DNA of 64,000 nt from Manis javanica (taxonomy: Eukaryota; Chordata; Mammalia; Pholidota; Manidae). Location: assembly GCF_040802235.1 (NCBI RefSeq), contig NC_133166.1, positions 114,280,991 through 114,344,990 of the forward strand. Direction: 5' to 3'. Under the pieces are notes generated by a model that saw only the letters and a list, made by a program, of their open reading frames with translations, did no database searches and was not told the DNA's origin. This document shows, one piece after another, positions 1-13,179 of the stretch. The translations under genes and the position numbers were made by a program. How positions within the stretch are numbered: the stretch's first letter is position 1; each line of letters begins with the position of its first letter.

Positions 1-19
1 GTCGCTGTTGTAAACGCAG

Positions 20-134
20 GAGTGTGTGTGTGTGTGTTTTGTGAATGTGCCATGTGTGTGGTGGGAGTGTTGTATGTGGTTCCAGTCTGTGTGGTGTGTA
101 TGAGCGCACCGTGTGTGTGTGTGTGTGTGTGTGT
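20..134 (+). repeat. TG-rich microsatellites, copy A intron 9
   Basis: Two TG runs (about 20-37 and 110-134) with TG-rich sequence between. Confidence 0.9.
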
Positions 135-167
135 GGCACGTGTGGTGTGAATGTGTATAATGTCACC

Positions 168-270
168 GTTGCCTGGTCCGTGCCTGCACCCATGAGGGGG
201 CACGTTGGGATTTCAGAGCAGAAACCCCTGGCTGGGTTTGCGCCTATGGAGGAAACTAGGCTGGGGGCCT
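168..270 (+). repeat. About 100-bp ANTXRL intron 9 module, copy A
   Basis: Begins GTTGCCTGGTCC and contains GGGATTTCAGAGCAGAAACC. The same module occurs at 27667-27770, 28199-28290, 35601-35703, 63107-63210 and 63639-63730. Copies are roughly 80-95% alike. It could be a small low-copy repeat or a footprint of old exon-10-region duplications. Confidence 0.7.
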
Positions 271-526
271 TTAATGGATGGACTTCATGGGTCATGGGAA
301 GTGGGGAGAGGCACCTAAGGCTGCACCCAGCCCAGGCTCCCGGGAGTACGCCATCAATGACCGAAAGGAGATTTGGCCAGGGGGTTGCCCAGATGTGGGT
401 TCAGCTACAGCTGCACGCTCCAAAGGTTCATGGGAAATCTGTTGTGGGGGTGGCCTGCCATAGCCGTGATCTGAGGGAAATACCGCCGCGCTTCCCCACA
501 CAGACGTCTGGATATTACTCTTGCAG

Positions 527-3500
527 GGAAAAAGACCGTCAAGGTTATTGGAAAAGGTTTGCAGGGCGTTCGCAACGATGACGTTGTCTGTCAGTTTCGC
601 ACTGGGAAGGAAATCATCCGTAAGCAGCCCCTCCTGTCCCCCGGTGGCAGCTGTCCCCCAGCAAATCAGGGCCCATGCTGGCCATTCACTGTGCACACCC
701 CAAAAACCAGTAGCATGGACGGTGGAAGGGGTCACTGGCTGATCGCCTGGGCACCTGCCGCTCGTGCCCAGGACTGAATCGATCCCCAGCACCGTCATAC
801 CCCCGGGAGCAGCCTGTCCTGTAGCCCTGGCGGGGTGTGGGGTGGGGTGCACCCTAAGAGATGCACCCCCACCCTTTCCTGGGCTCTCCCTTCCCTTGGG
901 AGGCAAGGACTCGAGTCCATTAGTCTGTGGGAGGGAAGTCGACGCAGCCCCAGGGCTCTGAGTCTCTGCCAGGTCTGCCAGGATGGTGTGTTCACTTGAG
1001 ATTGAAAGATGATGCCATAAAAAACCCTAAAGGCTCCACTCCAAAACTACTAGAACTAATATCTGAATTCAGCCAAGTCTCAGGATACAGAATTAGTACA
1101 CAGAAATCTGTTGCATTCCTATACCCTAATGATGAACTAGCAGAAAGAGAAATCAGGAAAACAATTCCATTCACAACTGCATCAAAAAGAATAAAATACC
1201 TAGAAATGAACCTAACCAAGGAAGTGAAAGACACTCTTAAGAGAAATTAGAGAGGACACTCCTAAATGGGAATTCATCCCGTGCATGTAATACTGGTTTG
1301 AAAACTCCTTTCCAGTCGCTCATGCCTGTCCAGGCCCCTCTGCGTGCTGGGCTGCCGTCCCATCCTCCTCCTCTCCGGACTGGGCACATCCAATGGGAAA
1401 GTCAGTTTGCACCGCTTTGGGTATTTTTGCCCATTTACTCCTAGCCTTTCCCCACCCAGACACCAATCCTTTCCCCTGAGCATACTTAGCATTGAGTTTT
1501 CATTCTGAGCTCCAACAAAGGGGTAAGAATGTTCAGAAGGTCGCAGCTGATCTGACAGTCGGGTCAGCAGCACGGCACTTGTTGTGAGGCAGGTGCTCCC
1601 AGGCAGGCAGAGAACGGGAGCCGACATCCGCCAAGGGGCGAGCTCTGCTTGCCAAGGGCCACAGGAGGGGCGTCGGGGATGTGGGGACACGTCCATTGAC
1701 ATTATTTGCGTGTCACTTTCTTCCAGGAATGAAGGCTGTATCGGTGGAAGACACCTCCATTACCTGCCCAGGACTGGAGATGAATAATCAGGGCCGGTAA
1801 GCGTAAAGCTCAGGGAATGTGGTCAGTTATGGGCACTATGGCGGGACCAGCGTGCGTGATGCGTCCTCTGGAGGAGCTGCTCACACCAGTTCTGGGAGGG
1901 CTCAGGGCTTCCTCTGCACCCACCTATGCGGGTGGTCCCCTGAGGGGCTGTGATCCCCTGTCACCCAGGCTCTGTCAAGGAGGGCAGGATGCAGGAGGTG
2001 CCGGGCCCCAGGGACGGTACCTGTGGCCCAGGCACCTTTCAGGGCCAAGCCAGCATGCTCTGTCATGGAAAAGAGTTTGGGAGGTGACACCAAACAGCCC
2101 GCCTCGCCACTTGGCCCGTGGCCACGAGGGCATCTGGGCCCTGCAGGGCTCCTCACGGCCTGCTCAGCCTTCATTGCACAGGGGGCCTCATCTCCCCTGG
2201 GGTGGGCCCTCCTGCCCCGTGCTGCCCCCTACTCGGGGTCCTGAAGGCCCGCTGATCAGAGCCGTTACAACGAGGACCACGGTCGGGAGCAGGTTTAGCC
2301 AAGCGCATGCACGGTGCTGTCTGGGCTGCGGGTCACCGACTGGGCTGCAGGTAACCATCTGCCCTTTCTGTGTTCTAGCGCCGTCCTCATCGATATCAGC
2401 CTGGATAATGGCCTCACCTTCATCAAGAAGGATTTAGAGATCAGCAGGAGGACCTGTGCGATGTCCAGGGTGAGACTGCTGCCACCCCCTGGGACTGTAC
2501 TCTGTCCATCCCCAGACAGGGAGACACACTGGGAAGCCAAAGGCAGGAACAGTGTCCAGGGCAGGCCAAGCAAGTCGCTTGGGCAGCTGGGCACCTGGGC
2601 AGCACCTCACAGCCACGGCAGCCCCTGAGCCTTTCCCTGGGGAGCGGTGCCCCCGCTCAGGCTGCAGAAGTGTCCTGGGGGTACCCCTGTGAAGGTGTCT
2701 GCGGCTGTGCAGCTCCTCTGCCCTGTTGCAAGCCCAGGTTCCCTGAAGGCACATGGCACCCCGCACTTGGAGCTCCAAGCAGACTCTGGGACAGTGCTGA
2801 GAGGGGCCCCATGACTTCCACCTTGCCGCCTCCCTGGCCTGGGTCTCCTGGTGGGGAGTTCAGAGCTCCCTCTGGGTCTGGCTTAGGTGGGGGTGGAGGC
2901 TGGAGGCTGTGTGCAGGGAGCTAAAGTCCAGGCCCTCAAAACTGGGGTCCCAGACCCAGGAGCCCTGGAGGCTGGGACCCCCTGTGGCCCTGCGTAGTGG
3001 AGGTGAATTTCCACTGCACTGGTGCTCCGGCCCTGCTGTGGGTACAGCCCCTGCCCCCAAGCCTGGCTTCCGACAGCACTGACACTCCTGGGCATGTCTG
3101 TTTATACTTATCCCTGGATGTCTGCTCCGGGCAGCAGACGGAACTGACCCACTTGCCCATTGGGGTCCCACCTGGTGACAAGCGCCCTTCAACAGGCACA
3201 TTGGGAGAAGAACTCAGGAGCCAACCGGTGTCTACTCCCAGCACAGTGGCTTCCCCCCAGCCCTGGCCTGGCCTCCCCTCTCCTCGGCCCCGCCTCCTTG
3301 GCACGGAGTCCACCTCGCCCTGTCCCTCTCCCCCTTCCCTGAAGCATCGCACTTTGGTGACCGGTTCAGGCCTTGCAGCCCCTGACTGCACAGATGCAGT
3401 GGGCTTCTCCGTGACTATGAGTAAGAACAGGACAGAAGCCCCCATTCCCTACGGGCCTGCCCTGTACCAGGATGGGCTATGAACCCTAAACCTCACAGGT

Positions 3501-6500
3501 GTCCCCTCACTCGCTCCTCCGGATGTGGAAGTGCAGCTCAGAGGGGCTGAGCAGCTCTGGGAAGGGGCCAGGGAGGGCCAGGCTATGGGGAGATAGACCC
3601 AGGGTGCTGCCCTGATGCTGTAGTCCCCCTTCATCCCGGCCCCAGGAGCCCCCCTGTACCCCCTGTGTGCCTTCACTGGGGGGCACCTCCCCAGGCCCCT
3701 GTGCTGTCAGCCCGGGCATGCAGTGGGCGCTGCCTGTGGCCCAGCACGGAGGACGCCGGACACCCTGGCAGGGTTCTGGGTCAGAGCCTCTGAGCAGGGT
3801 CTGTGGCGCAGGGTGCTTCAGGGGCCCTCAGGGCCCAGCCCCTGGCTCCTAGTCCCGCTGTGGCCTCTCAGAGTGGGGCAATCTGAGTGTAAGGGGGAAA
3901 GGTGGATTTGGAGGTGTGGGGTGGGATGCCAAGTGACGGGCACCACAGGAAGCTGCCCAGGTGCACGAGGACTTAGCACGTGTGCTTTCCTCAGGAGGGG
4001 ACCCCACCTGCCCTACTGGGTGCCACACCACCGCCTGCCCAACGAAGAGCCCTTCCAGATGGTGGGCCGGAAGACGCAGAGGATACTCAGCCAGATGGAG
4101 GGCCTCCCAGAGGGGTGTTCCTCAGTTTACACTCTCTCTACTGGGCTGTGCCCCTCCTGACGCTGCCCTTTTTCCTGGTGCTGTGCTGCTGCTGTATCTG
4201 GCGATGGCGCAGTAAAAGTGTGAGTGACCCCTGACTACACAGCCCTGTGGCCCAGGCACTCCCCAGCCAGCCCCCCAAAGTATGGGGACTCCTGGCTGCC
4301 CCGGGATTCCGCCTGTGGGAAGGTTCCCGTCAGTTCTGAGGTCATCACCTGCGCACATGGAGCCTCAGAGCTGCCCTCCCATTCCTGGGCACACAGCCTG
4401 GCCTCTGAGGGGCTTTGTGCCTCAGGCTTGGCCCAGAGAGGGGACCTGTGAGCAGCCCTACCCCTGAGGAGAAGTGACCCCAGGCCCTGACTCAGGCTTC
4501 TGAAGGACCCACAGGGACAAAGGCCAGGGAGGGGCCTCTGCTGTGGATTGGAGGAAAGCACAGACCCTGCCTGGGCAGCGATGGCCCCAAAGGGAGGGCC
4601 AGGTGCCCCCCGATTGCTCTCCTCTGGGGCAGCTGTGCCTTTAAAAACACACATGGCCTCTGCCCATCTCTGGAGCCCTGTCCTTCCTTCCCAGTCACTA
4701 CTCAGGACCCGGTCGTGCTGGGCGCCAGTCTGGGCAGGGAACAGAAGTGAAGTGGCCCCATTCCTGCCATGGCAGCTCCAGGACTGGTGTCTCGATGGGC
4801 CTTGGTCCCTGGGGTACTGGGGAAAAATGTCACCTTCATGGCATGTGGCCATTCTGCTGCCTAACCAGGGCAACAGCAGAGGGCAGAGGCGGGCCCCGGG
4901 TAGGGCGGGTGCAGAGGCCCGGCTAGCTGGGCTCCCAAGGGCAGGCGCGGGAGCACTGTGGGAGGAAGGACCCCGGGGGTGTGAGGGGGCAGCCCCAGCA
5001 AGATGCCGGAAGGCCTGAGGTCTGCACACTGGGGGCCTGAGGACAGGAAGCCAGGGTGCCGGGTGGACTTCCCTGAGGGCCGGGCACAGGGGCGGTTCAG
5101 GGTGTGCGGAGGAAGCGGGGAGGAGCAGGAAGGGAAGGGGAGGATCTCTTGTCTTCATAAGACATACAGGGTGCTGATGAAAACCCCCTGTTAGACGCCT
5201 GCAGCAGCACCAGGCATCCTAGGCTGAATGTCTGCCCGGGGACCCACGGGGAAGGGTGGGCTCAGTGCAGGCAGGTGGAGCCAGCCGGCCACAGACCCAC
5301 ATGCAGCGAGCCCTCAGGTGGACACCCAAGGCCCTGCTCTGTCCCTCTGCTGCAGAGCAGGCCCCCTCCTGTGTGCACGGCTGAGCCAGAGCCAGGCTTC
5401 TCTAAGGAGGGCTGCCCCGGGAACGAAGGCGAGGTGATAGAATTTCTTGCCCTTTTGGGGAGCAGCCTCATTTGCAAACTAAGAGTTGCCGGGTTTGCAC
5501 TAGGGCGGCTCTCTCCTAAGGGACACGGTGCTGCCCCTCGGTCCTTGAGTTCTCCCAGCAAACACTGGCGGAGTGGCCAGGAAGTGACAGGTGTAGGGCA
5601 ACAGCCACAGTGTCCCTACCCCAGGAGCTGCCCGCCAAGAAGCAGACACTGTTTTCTCCTTCTAGAGCCCAGCCGCACTGGCCCAGAAGTGCCCCTCGGT
5701 CATTGGATCGTGCTGTAGGAATCCTGATAAAGAGAAGATGAAGGAACCAGAGGTGAGAAGGGCCCTAGACAGGTGCTGATGCCCCAGGCTGGGCCGAGGG
5801 CGGCCAGGGGCAGGCGGCTCCTGCCCCACAGACACGGGCCCAGAAGGCCTGGCTTCTGTGGTGGTGAGGTTATGGGTGCTGGGCTTTGATCACCCGGCAC
5901 CACAGTAAGGACACCATCCGGGCCCTAGAGGCCTGGGACAGAGAAAAGGCGTGAGGGCCCATATTCCCCACCCCCAGCTGGTCCCCGCCCCCGGGTCTCC
6001 CCTTATCACGGGCCCAGGCTTCTGGATGTGGGTGGCTGCCGACAGGTGCCCGTCCGCGGTGCTGGCAGAGCTTGTCGTCCGCTCCAGCCAAGCTCAGGCT
6101 TCCTCGGCCCTTGGGTGGATTGGTGAGAACACACGGGACGGCACAGCTCGCCCAGGTCAGGAAAAGCCAGGGAAGTTCTGTGCCGAGTTCCTCCTGCCAT
6201 GAACACTCCCCAAAAAGAGAGTGTCACCTGCTGCTCCTGCAGACGTCCCCTCAGCAGAGTGAGGGAGAGGACTGCAGGGTCCCGGGAACCCACTGAGGAA
6301 GGGAGACGGGCACCTGGAGGAGGGGCCTGAAGTACCCCCCACCCCAGAACCTGGGCCCCATGCAGTGAGGAGAACCCCGTCCCGCAAGGCCCGGAGATGA
6401 CAGGGGTGGATGGGCTCCCGGTTGCAGGTGTTGAGAAAGAAAGAGCCCTGCGGTGTCTGTCAGGCTCTGCCCCCGTCTCCCTGATTCTACATTAGTTTTG

Positions 6501-7451
6501 ACAGATCCATTAAGTCCTCCTAAGCATCAAGGGGTAGCTGAGAGCCATCCTGCTCTCCCTGCAGGAAGTGTGGGGCCCCGGGGAGCCCAAAACACACCTG
6601 CCAGAGATAGAAGCCCCTTGCTGGGGGTCTTTCTGCCACAGTGCCTGCCCCATGCAGGGCAGGGTCACAGGCTTTGCGTGCACGCAGGCCAGGCTGCTGA
6701 CAAGGGCGGGGCGTGGTGGTGAGGAGTCTAGCAAGCCAGCTGGGCCCCAGGGCTGGAGGCCCGGGCAGAGGGGAAGCACAGCTGAAGGTGGCAGCTGCCA
6801 GGAGCTGCTTCTCGGGGAGGGTGATTGTGTGAGGCCTGGAGTAGGATAAGGCAGAGCCAGGTTCCCAGGGGAGACGAGACGCTTGAGGAGGCCTGAGCAG
6901 GGAGGCCAAGGGCCCAGCCAGGCAGTAGGCACACAGGAAGGGGAGAGTGGACTTCCGGCCAGAGACAGAGGCGCCCAGGACAGGATATGGGCAGACTGCG
7001 CTCTGAGGCTCGATGCGGGACAGACAGTTTCTCGGAAGCCCGATGTTAGCACGCTACACGGTGCCGCTAGGCAGACCTAGGGGTGTATCCATGGAACTCG
7101 GGCCAGCAGGACAAGGGTGGGCTTGAGAAGACAAGGAACCTGGCAACCCCAGGAGTGAGGGAAACCACAGCCTTCAGCCCCCAATTCCAGTGGCCTCTCA
7201 GTAACTTTCTCTCTCTCTCCTCTTCTCCCCAGAGGTGTGATTCTGCCGACCCCCTAATGATGCCCTATTGTGAGTCGTTGTCCTGCGGCACGTGGATCTA
7301 CCATCGACCCAGCTGCCATTGCTCCCACTTCAGCAGAATCTGCTCATGTTGCCAGGGTGAGCAACCCATTCGCTGCCAGCGGAATGATGCCATTCATACC
7401 TGCTGCAACCTGGATGCTCTGGAAAGCAGCTCTGAAAGTCTCAACCCATGA
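527..7451 (+). CDS. ANTXRL: Anthrax toxin receptor-like gene, copy A, exons 10-15 (5' part outside window)
   Basis: This is the 3' half of an ANTXRL gene. Exons are 527-619, 1727-1796, 2379-2469, 3995-4219, 5666-5752 and 7233-7451 (TGA). All have AG/GT boundaries and phases that join in one frame. They encode most of the Ig-like domain (with the Cys positions conserved in ANTXR proteins), the transmembrane segment and the Cys-rich tail. The coding sequence is identical to copy B. The window opens about 12 bases past the end of exon 9, so the vWA head of this copy is not visible. The exon 12/13 junction has the same ambiguity as in copy B: donors after 2462 (weak) or 2469 (strong), acceptors before 3995 or 4126. 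ANTXR1 and ANTXR2 are less likely, because the tail lacks their long proline-rich region and has the Cys-rich end typical of ANTXRL. Confidence 0.88.
1005..1245 (+). repeat. LINE-1 ORF2 fragment, ANTXRL copy A intron 10
   Basis: An open translation containing [17 protein letters not shown] and [17 protein letters not shown], part of the region after the reverse transcriptase core of L1 ORF2. It is truncated at both ends, is not a gene, and lies in an intron in sense orientation. Confidence 0.9.
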
Positions 7452-7483
7452 CGCGATCTCTACGGCACCCAAATCCCCATATT

Positions 7484-8110
7484 GTTTTTTTAATATTTTG
7501 GTATGATTAATATACACTTACATGAGCAACACTGTGGTTACTAGATTGTCCCCATTATCGAGTCCCTCCCACATACCCCATTACAGTCACTGACCATCAG
7601 CATAGTAAGATGCTCTGGAACCACTGCTTGTCTTCTCTGTGATGTGCTGCCCTCCCCGTGCCCCCCCACATTAGTGTGCTAATCATAATGCCCATTTCTC
7701 CCCTTATCCCTCCCTTCCCACCCATCCCCCACAGACCCTTTCCCTTTGGTAACTGTTAGTCTGTCCATTCTTGGGTTCGGTGAATCTGCTGCTGTTAGGC
7801 TCCTTCAGTTTTTGCTTTGTTCTTAGACTCCAAAGATGAGTGAAATCATTTGGTACTTGTCTTTCTCCGCCTGGCTTATTTCACTGAGCATAATACCCTC
7901 CAGCTCCATCCATGTTGCTGCAAATGGTAGGATTTGTTACCTGCCACTTGAGGAGTATCAGACCCTTAGTTATCATCCCAGGTTGCTCTGGGGCTTGATG
8001 TAAGTCCCTTTTATTTATTTTATTTTTTATTTTTATTAAGGTATTATTGATAGACACTCTCATGAAGGTTTCACATGAAAAACTGTGGTTACTACATTCA
8101 CCCATATTAT
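7484..8110 (-). repeat. LINE-1 3'-end fragments, unit 1
   Basis: Two pieces (about 7484-7945 and 8010-8110) of one L1 3'-end family in reverse orientation. Both contain the ACTGTGGTTACTA block, and the first carries CTGGCTTATTTCACTGAGCA. They start about 30 bases after the ANTXRL stop codon. Confidence 0.75.
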
Positions 8111-8189
8111 TGAGAGCATATTTGGGTCTTCCTTTTATTTTTGTATTTTGTATTTTGTAAGTTCAAAAATAAAAGTTAACCCACAGAAT

Positions 8190-9130
8190 GAGTGAAAATA
8201 TTCCCAATACATATAGGCAACAAAAGACCAATAAGGAAATAATGAAGAATTTCTACTAATCAACAGAAGACAGAAAACACAATAAAAAATGAGCAAAAAA
8301 CTTGCAGAGACACTTCATGAAGGATGACATTCAAGTGGCCAATACATCGATGAAAAAGTACTCAGTTTCATTAGTCATCAGAGAGATGTTTACTAAAACC
8401 ACAATGCAATACCACCACATGTCCCCAGAATGACTGATATGAAAAACATCACCAGCAGCAAGAGTTGGCCAGGACGTGGAGCAACTGGAACTCTTTTACA
8501 CCGTTGGTGGGAATGCAAATTGGTGAATCACTTTGGAAGATTGTCTGGCAATGTCCAAACTGAGCATACATGAATCCCATGGCCAAGCAATTCCATTCTG
8601 AGGTATATATATCCCACAGAAATACATATATAATGTCGAGCAAAAACATTCACTAAAATGTTTATAGCTGCACCAGTAGAAGCACCGCAGTGGCTCCAGA
8701 CCGGAAACCGTACGGACGCCATTAACAGGAGAACAGGTGAATCGTGGCGTATTCTCACTACGGGGTATCACGGAATGAAACCGGGTGGACCACGACTCTG
8801 CAACCGCACACACACCATGGGTGAGTCTCACTGACATGACACTGAATGGAGGAAGTCAGACACGAAGGATGACACACTGTGTGGCTCTTATTTGTATAAA
8901 ATACAAAATAGTGGATGTTAATCTATGATGTCAGAGTCAGGAGGGTCTCACCCTTGGGGACAGTGATTGGATGGGGGTCCATGGGGCTGTCTGATAAGAA
9001 TATACTGTAACTGTCCCCTGATCTGAGTGGTAGTTGCAAAGTTGTGCTCACACTGTGAAAAAAAGTCAAGCAGTATATTTATGATATGTGCACTTTGGGT
9101 ATGTATGTTCTACGTCAATCAAAAATGTTA
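8190..9130 (+). repeat. Old LINE-1 3' UTR-type fragment, unit 1
   Basis: Contains the L1M-style blocks GTTGGTGGGAATGCAAAT and TATATATCCCACAG and the downstream tail seen in old L1 3' ends. No open reading frame. Confidence 0.7.
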
Positions 9131-11159
9131 AGGAAGAAGCAAAAACAAAAAAATCCCATTATTTTTTGAGACTTTCACAAAAAACAACAGGTCGCTGATC
9201 CCTAGTTTCACCTCCATTCCTGTTTAGAGGTCCCGGTCTTTATTTTACTTGAGCTGTTTGTTTTGTTACTAATTTCATAGTTTTATTTATTGTTATCAAA
9301 GTTATTCATGCACACGGTGTAAAGGTCCAAACAGTTCTCTGGGGCTTGTTGTAGAAACCCCCTCCCCCAACCTCATCGGCTCTTGTCTCATCCCATCCGT
9401 CCAATACAGCTGTTACGACTGCACAGGCGTGACTCGCTGCATAACCTCTCCGTTCCCCTTGATCTAATAAATGTCCTTTTGTGTACTGTTTGCATGTGCT
9501 TACCGTTCATTACTCTATAACCCCCAAATATTCCCCAGTTTGCGCAGACACACTCAGTAGCCTGTCACGTACTCTGAATGACATCCCTTCTCTCAGTCCT
9601 CACCTGCTCCAGTGGGACCGGCTCCCCTCCAGCCCTGCTGAACAGCTGTGGGCTTCGGCACGCCCCTCACGGCCTTCCTGGGAGACCGCTCCCTCCTCTC
9701 CTGTGTTGGATCTCCTGTTTCATACGTACCAAGTCATCTTTATTTCCTTGTCCTGGTGGAGCAGGAAACCGCTTCTAAAAGTTTCCTGAGAAAAGGGGCA
9801 TGGGAAGCAAAGCTTCGAGGTCTTGCATGTCTGAAAATGTATGTATGCCGTTCTCACACGTAAGTCATTGCTTAGTTGCTTACAGAGTCCTATATTGGAA
9901 AAATATTCCCTCAGAAATTTGAAGTCATTGCTTCACTGTGTTCTTTCCTCCAGTGGATGACATTCTAGCTCTTGATCTTGGCATAAAACCTGTTTTTCCT
10001 CTTAGTTCGGGTTCCCCAAGAGACCCTGAGTCATGTGTGCACATGGAGTCACTCAGTGGAGACACGCAGAGGGGAGCAGGGAAGGGATCAGGGGAGAGAA
10101 GGCGGTCACCATGCTGACTGTGACTGAGGGACTGAGCATGTCTAAGGCTTAGCTCTGCATAGAGATTTTGGGGAAATGGTGGCAAACATACATGTCAGAG
10201 TTCATGTGTGCAAGGACAAGGAAACTGTGTGTGTGTGCACGTGACATCCTCACAGTCAGCGGCTGACAGCTGCTCCCAGGGAGGAGGGTAGTAATTCCCC
10301 AGCACTTCTGGCCTGCTATGAACCCCACAGAGCAGCCTTCCCTGGCTTTGGAGAGACTATCAGGCAAAAGAGAGCCAGATACTGGCAGTTAGACGTCAGC
10401 AGCAGTTCACTGAAGCGGGGCTGCCCAGGCCGTTAGCGGGGGGCGGGCAGTGATGTCTGCTGTGGCGACCTGGCTGGGCTGTTACTTGGGAACTCCCATC
10501 TGTATTCTTTTGTTTTTTCCTTTTGTCCATATTTTTCTGGACATCTCTTGTCTGGAGGGTTCCAGCCTGGCTGCCTGAGTTCTGAGCTCTCTGGTTCAAG
10601 GATTACCAGAAGATTAACCAGGGTTCCAGGGGAGGACCGGCTGGGAGTCTTGACATTCAGTGGGAGACTAAACTTTCACTTAATCTTCCTATTTCAGGAT
10701 GACACCCTTGACTTCTGGGGTCCCCCTGACCAGAGACTCTATAATTGGTGCTTTTCATGGTATAAATTCTCAGACCTGTGCTGGTCGAGGCAGGGAAGTC
10801 ACACACTTGCTCTCAGAGGAGAGGTATCGGGTTAAGTGGACTTTCAACCAAACATTCTGTTTTTAGCCCCATACTCACCTCCATAGGTGACTAGTGTCAC
10901 TGATTCCTTTTGCAGCTTCTGTGATGTAAATCTGATTGCTTCTCTGCTTTCCCCAATCGGCTAAACTAGTCACAATTTACTTCTCAGATTTCGGAGTCCC
11001 AAACATGTTGCTGCTGCCGCCGCCGCCTCTAGTGTCTCCGCTCCGCCCCGTGTGGTGTCAGTGCGTGCCCTCATGAGGCGCCCTTACCTATACGTAGGGA
11101 ATGGATGGTGAGGTCAGCAGGCCCAGGGGGCAGGGTTTGGACTCCACCTCTTTCGTGTT

Positions 11160-11325
11160 TTAGCTGTGGAGCTTTGGATGAGGTATCCAACCTCTTTTGG
11201 TCTGTGCTCCTTCATCATTAAAAAATGAGAATGCTGCTACCTACCTCAGAGGATTGCTCTGAGGAAAAAATGAGGACACATACAGGAAAGTACAAAACAT
11301 ATTGTTGAGCGTAGGGTTGCGACTC
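11160..11325 (-). repeat. MIR SINE, unit 1
   Basis: Reverse-oriented MIR core: CTACCTACCTCAGAGGATTG followed by a GAGGAAAAAATGAG block, close to the MIR consensus complement. Confidence 0.65.
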
Positions 11326-12204
11326 AAAAATATCTTGGCTTCATTTTCCTGCATTTGGAGGTTGGGGAACCAGGGTGATGACTCAAGGAAGACAGCGAGG
11401 TAGACAGCAGGCTGGGCGGCTCAGGGGCAGTTTGGTTGGGCCACACCTCCACTGTCCTCTCTTTCATCCCTATTGCCATTGCCTTGGATCCTGCAGATAC
11501 AAGATTTTAAAAACATGAACTTACTATCCTATATTCTGGTAACCCCTGTCCCTATGCCAATCACAAAAAAAGGGGGTTCTGGGTTTATTATCTCTAGAAA
11601 TGAATGACCGTAGAACACCAATTATAAATGAGTCAAAATTTTTTCTTTGGGATGTTAAAATCCAAAGACTCGAGGCATGATAAAAAAAACAGCTTTGGAA
11701 GAATAATTCAAGAGTTGATTTTTTTCAACACTGTCACATATATACATAAACACTGATACATGTGTGCACAAACAGACACACACACTGACTCACATCTGCA
11801 TGTACACATTCAAAGAACTAGATAAAAATTCACTAGACTTTGGAGTAGGTAAGTCGGGTGGAAGCTGGGAGCTGGAACAGGTAATGTATGGAGAAACTAC
11901 TGATGTCCTTTGATCTCTGCCCTCAGAAACGAAGTGACTTCCCCCTTTTTTGGTTGTGGCATCAAGCTGCTTGTGAGGAGGTTAGGATTGTTTCAGCAGG
12001 AATATAAAGAGAAGAAAAGAGCTAATTATGCATTTATTATGCATCTACTGAAATTCAGAAGGATTTTCTAGCAATGCAATAGGCTTGAAATCTGGACTCT
12101 AAGGGAAGAATCATATTCGCTTAGCTCCCGTTTAACATAATCAAGATCCAGATCTAGAGTCAACATTCTACTAAAGAAGGAGGTAATTCGATTTCTTGTC
12201 TAAC

Positions 12205-12290
12205 ATCCTCATCTGACTATAATGGTGATAATCACACCTACCTCAAAGGAATGCTTCTGAAAGGAACTCCGATGTTCTAATGTGGCAACT
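12205..12290 (-). repeat. Partial MIR-like SINE, unit 1
   Basis: A short reverse MIR-like block (CACACCTACCTCAAAGGA after an ATAATGGTGATAAT stretch). Confidence 0.45.
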
Positions 12291-13179
12291 AGTGTCATGA
12301 GGTCAAGGATAGGATGTAAGAGGAACGAGAATCCTGCCCCTTCTTGGCGTGGGGATCGAAGAAGAGGAAAGCCGGGAGGAGTCAGGAGAGCAAAGCTGGA
12401 ATCATAGAGGCTTAACGTGGAATTGGGGAAACGGCTTCAAAAACATCTAGAAAATGGAAGAACTTTCCTAAATTGGCACAAACTTGTGTCTAATTTAGAT
12501 GAGTGGGCAAATTAGGGTGACCTGGCAAGGAGGTAAGGCCTCCCCCTCTAGTCCTTCCCCAGGTAGGTACTGAGCTGAGCCATGGGCCTGGCATGGGGCA
12601 CAGTGTGACAAGAAGATAACGAATGGACAGCATGTGGTTGGGACAGCTTGGGTCAGGGACTAGATGAAGGACGTGGTGGACATTTAGGGGGTCCACTGGG
12701 CTTTCCAGAACCACAGGGAGGTTGCTTCTGCTCGTAAGTAGCGATGAGATCAGACCCAGCCAAGGGAGACCCAAGAAATACTCCAGCTATTGAGATGAAC
12801 CAAAGGCCAGCAGGGTGACTGTAACCAAATACACATTGACCCATAAGCACCCCTCCGGTGGCAGAACCCCCAGGAGGCAGAGGACCCAATGCAATGGGCC
12901 ACCCTGGGCGTCCCTACCTAGTAAGCCACATTCCCCTCCCCGTTTGCAGGGCAAAGCTGCAAGGTCTGGGGACCTGCCTAGACTCAGGGCGCGCGCGAGG
13001 GTGGACACGCCCTCCCCACCTGGGTCCCACACGCTCACTAACAGCCCGGCCTGGAACCACAGTCTCTGGCTGGGCAGGAGGACAGCTGCCCTTCCCTGTC
13101 CTGCCTTGACACCAGTGACCTGGGTTCTGTCTGGCTGTGGCCACCCTCTCCTCAGCCTTGTGCGATGCAGGGGCCCCCA

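Larger units (their letters stand above)
9131..13179. other. Gene-free stretch, unit 1
   Basis: Apart from the MIR pieces at 11160-11325 and 12205-12290 I see no gene or assignable repeat. Frames are short and overlap on both strands. A GCCGCCGCC trinucleotide run lies near 11,020. Confidence 0.5.

Noticed and set aside
927-1250. 107-codon frame at the ANTXRL intron 10 LINE-1
   Set aside because: It is a truncated L1 ORF2 fragment joined to unrelated intron sequence, not a gene.
3723-4160. 145-codon frame overlapping exon 13
   Set aside because: It is out of frame with the ANTXRL exons on either side and would stop before the membrane helix.
4235-5158. 307-codon minus-strand frame (also at 39671-40594)
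   Set aside because: It lies across ANTXRL introns and overlaps plus-strand frames, with Pro/Ser/Ala-rich composition and no motif. It is typical of stop-poor GC-rich DNA.
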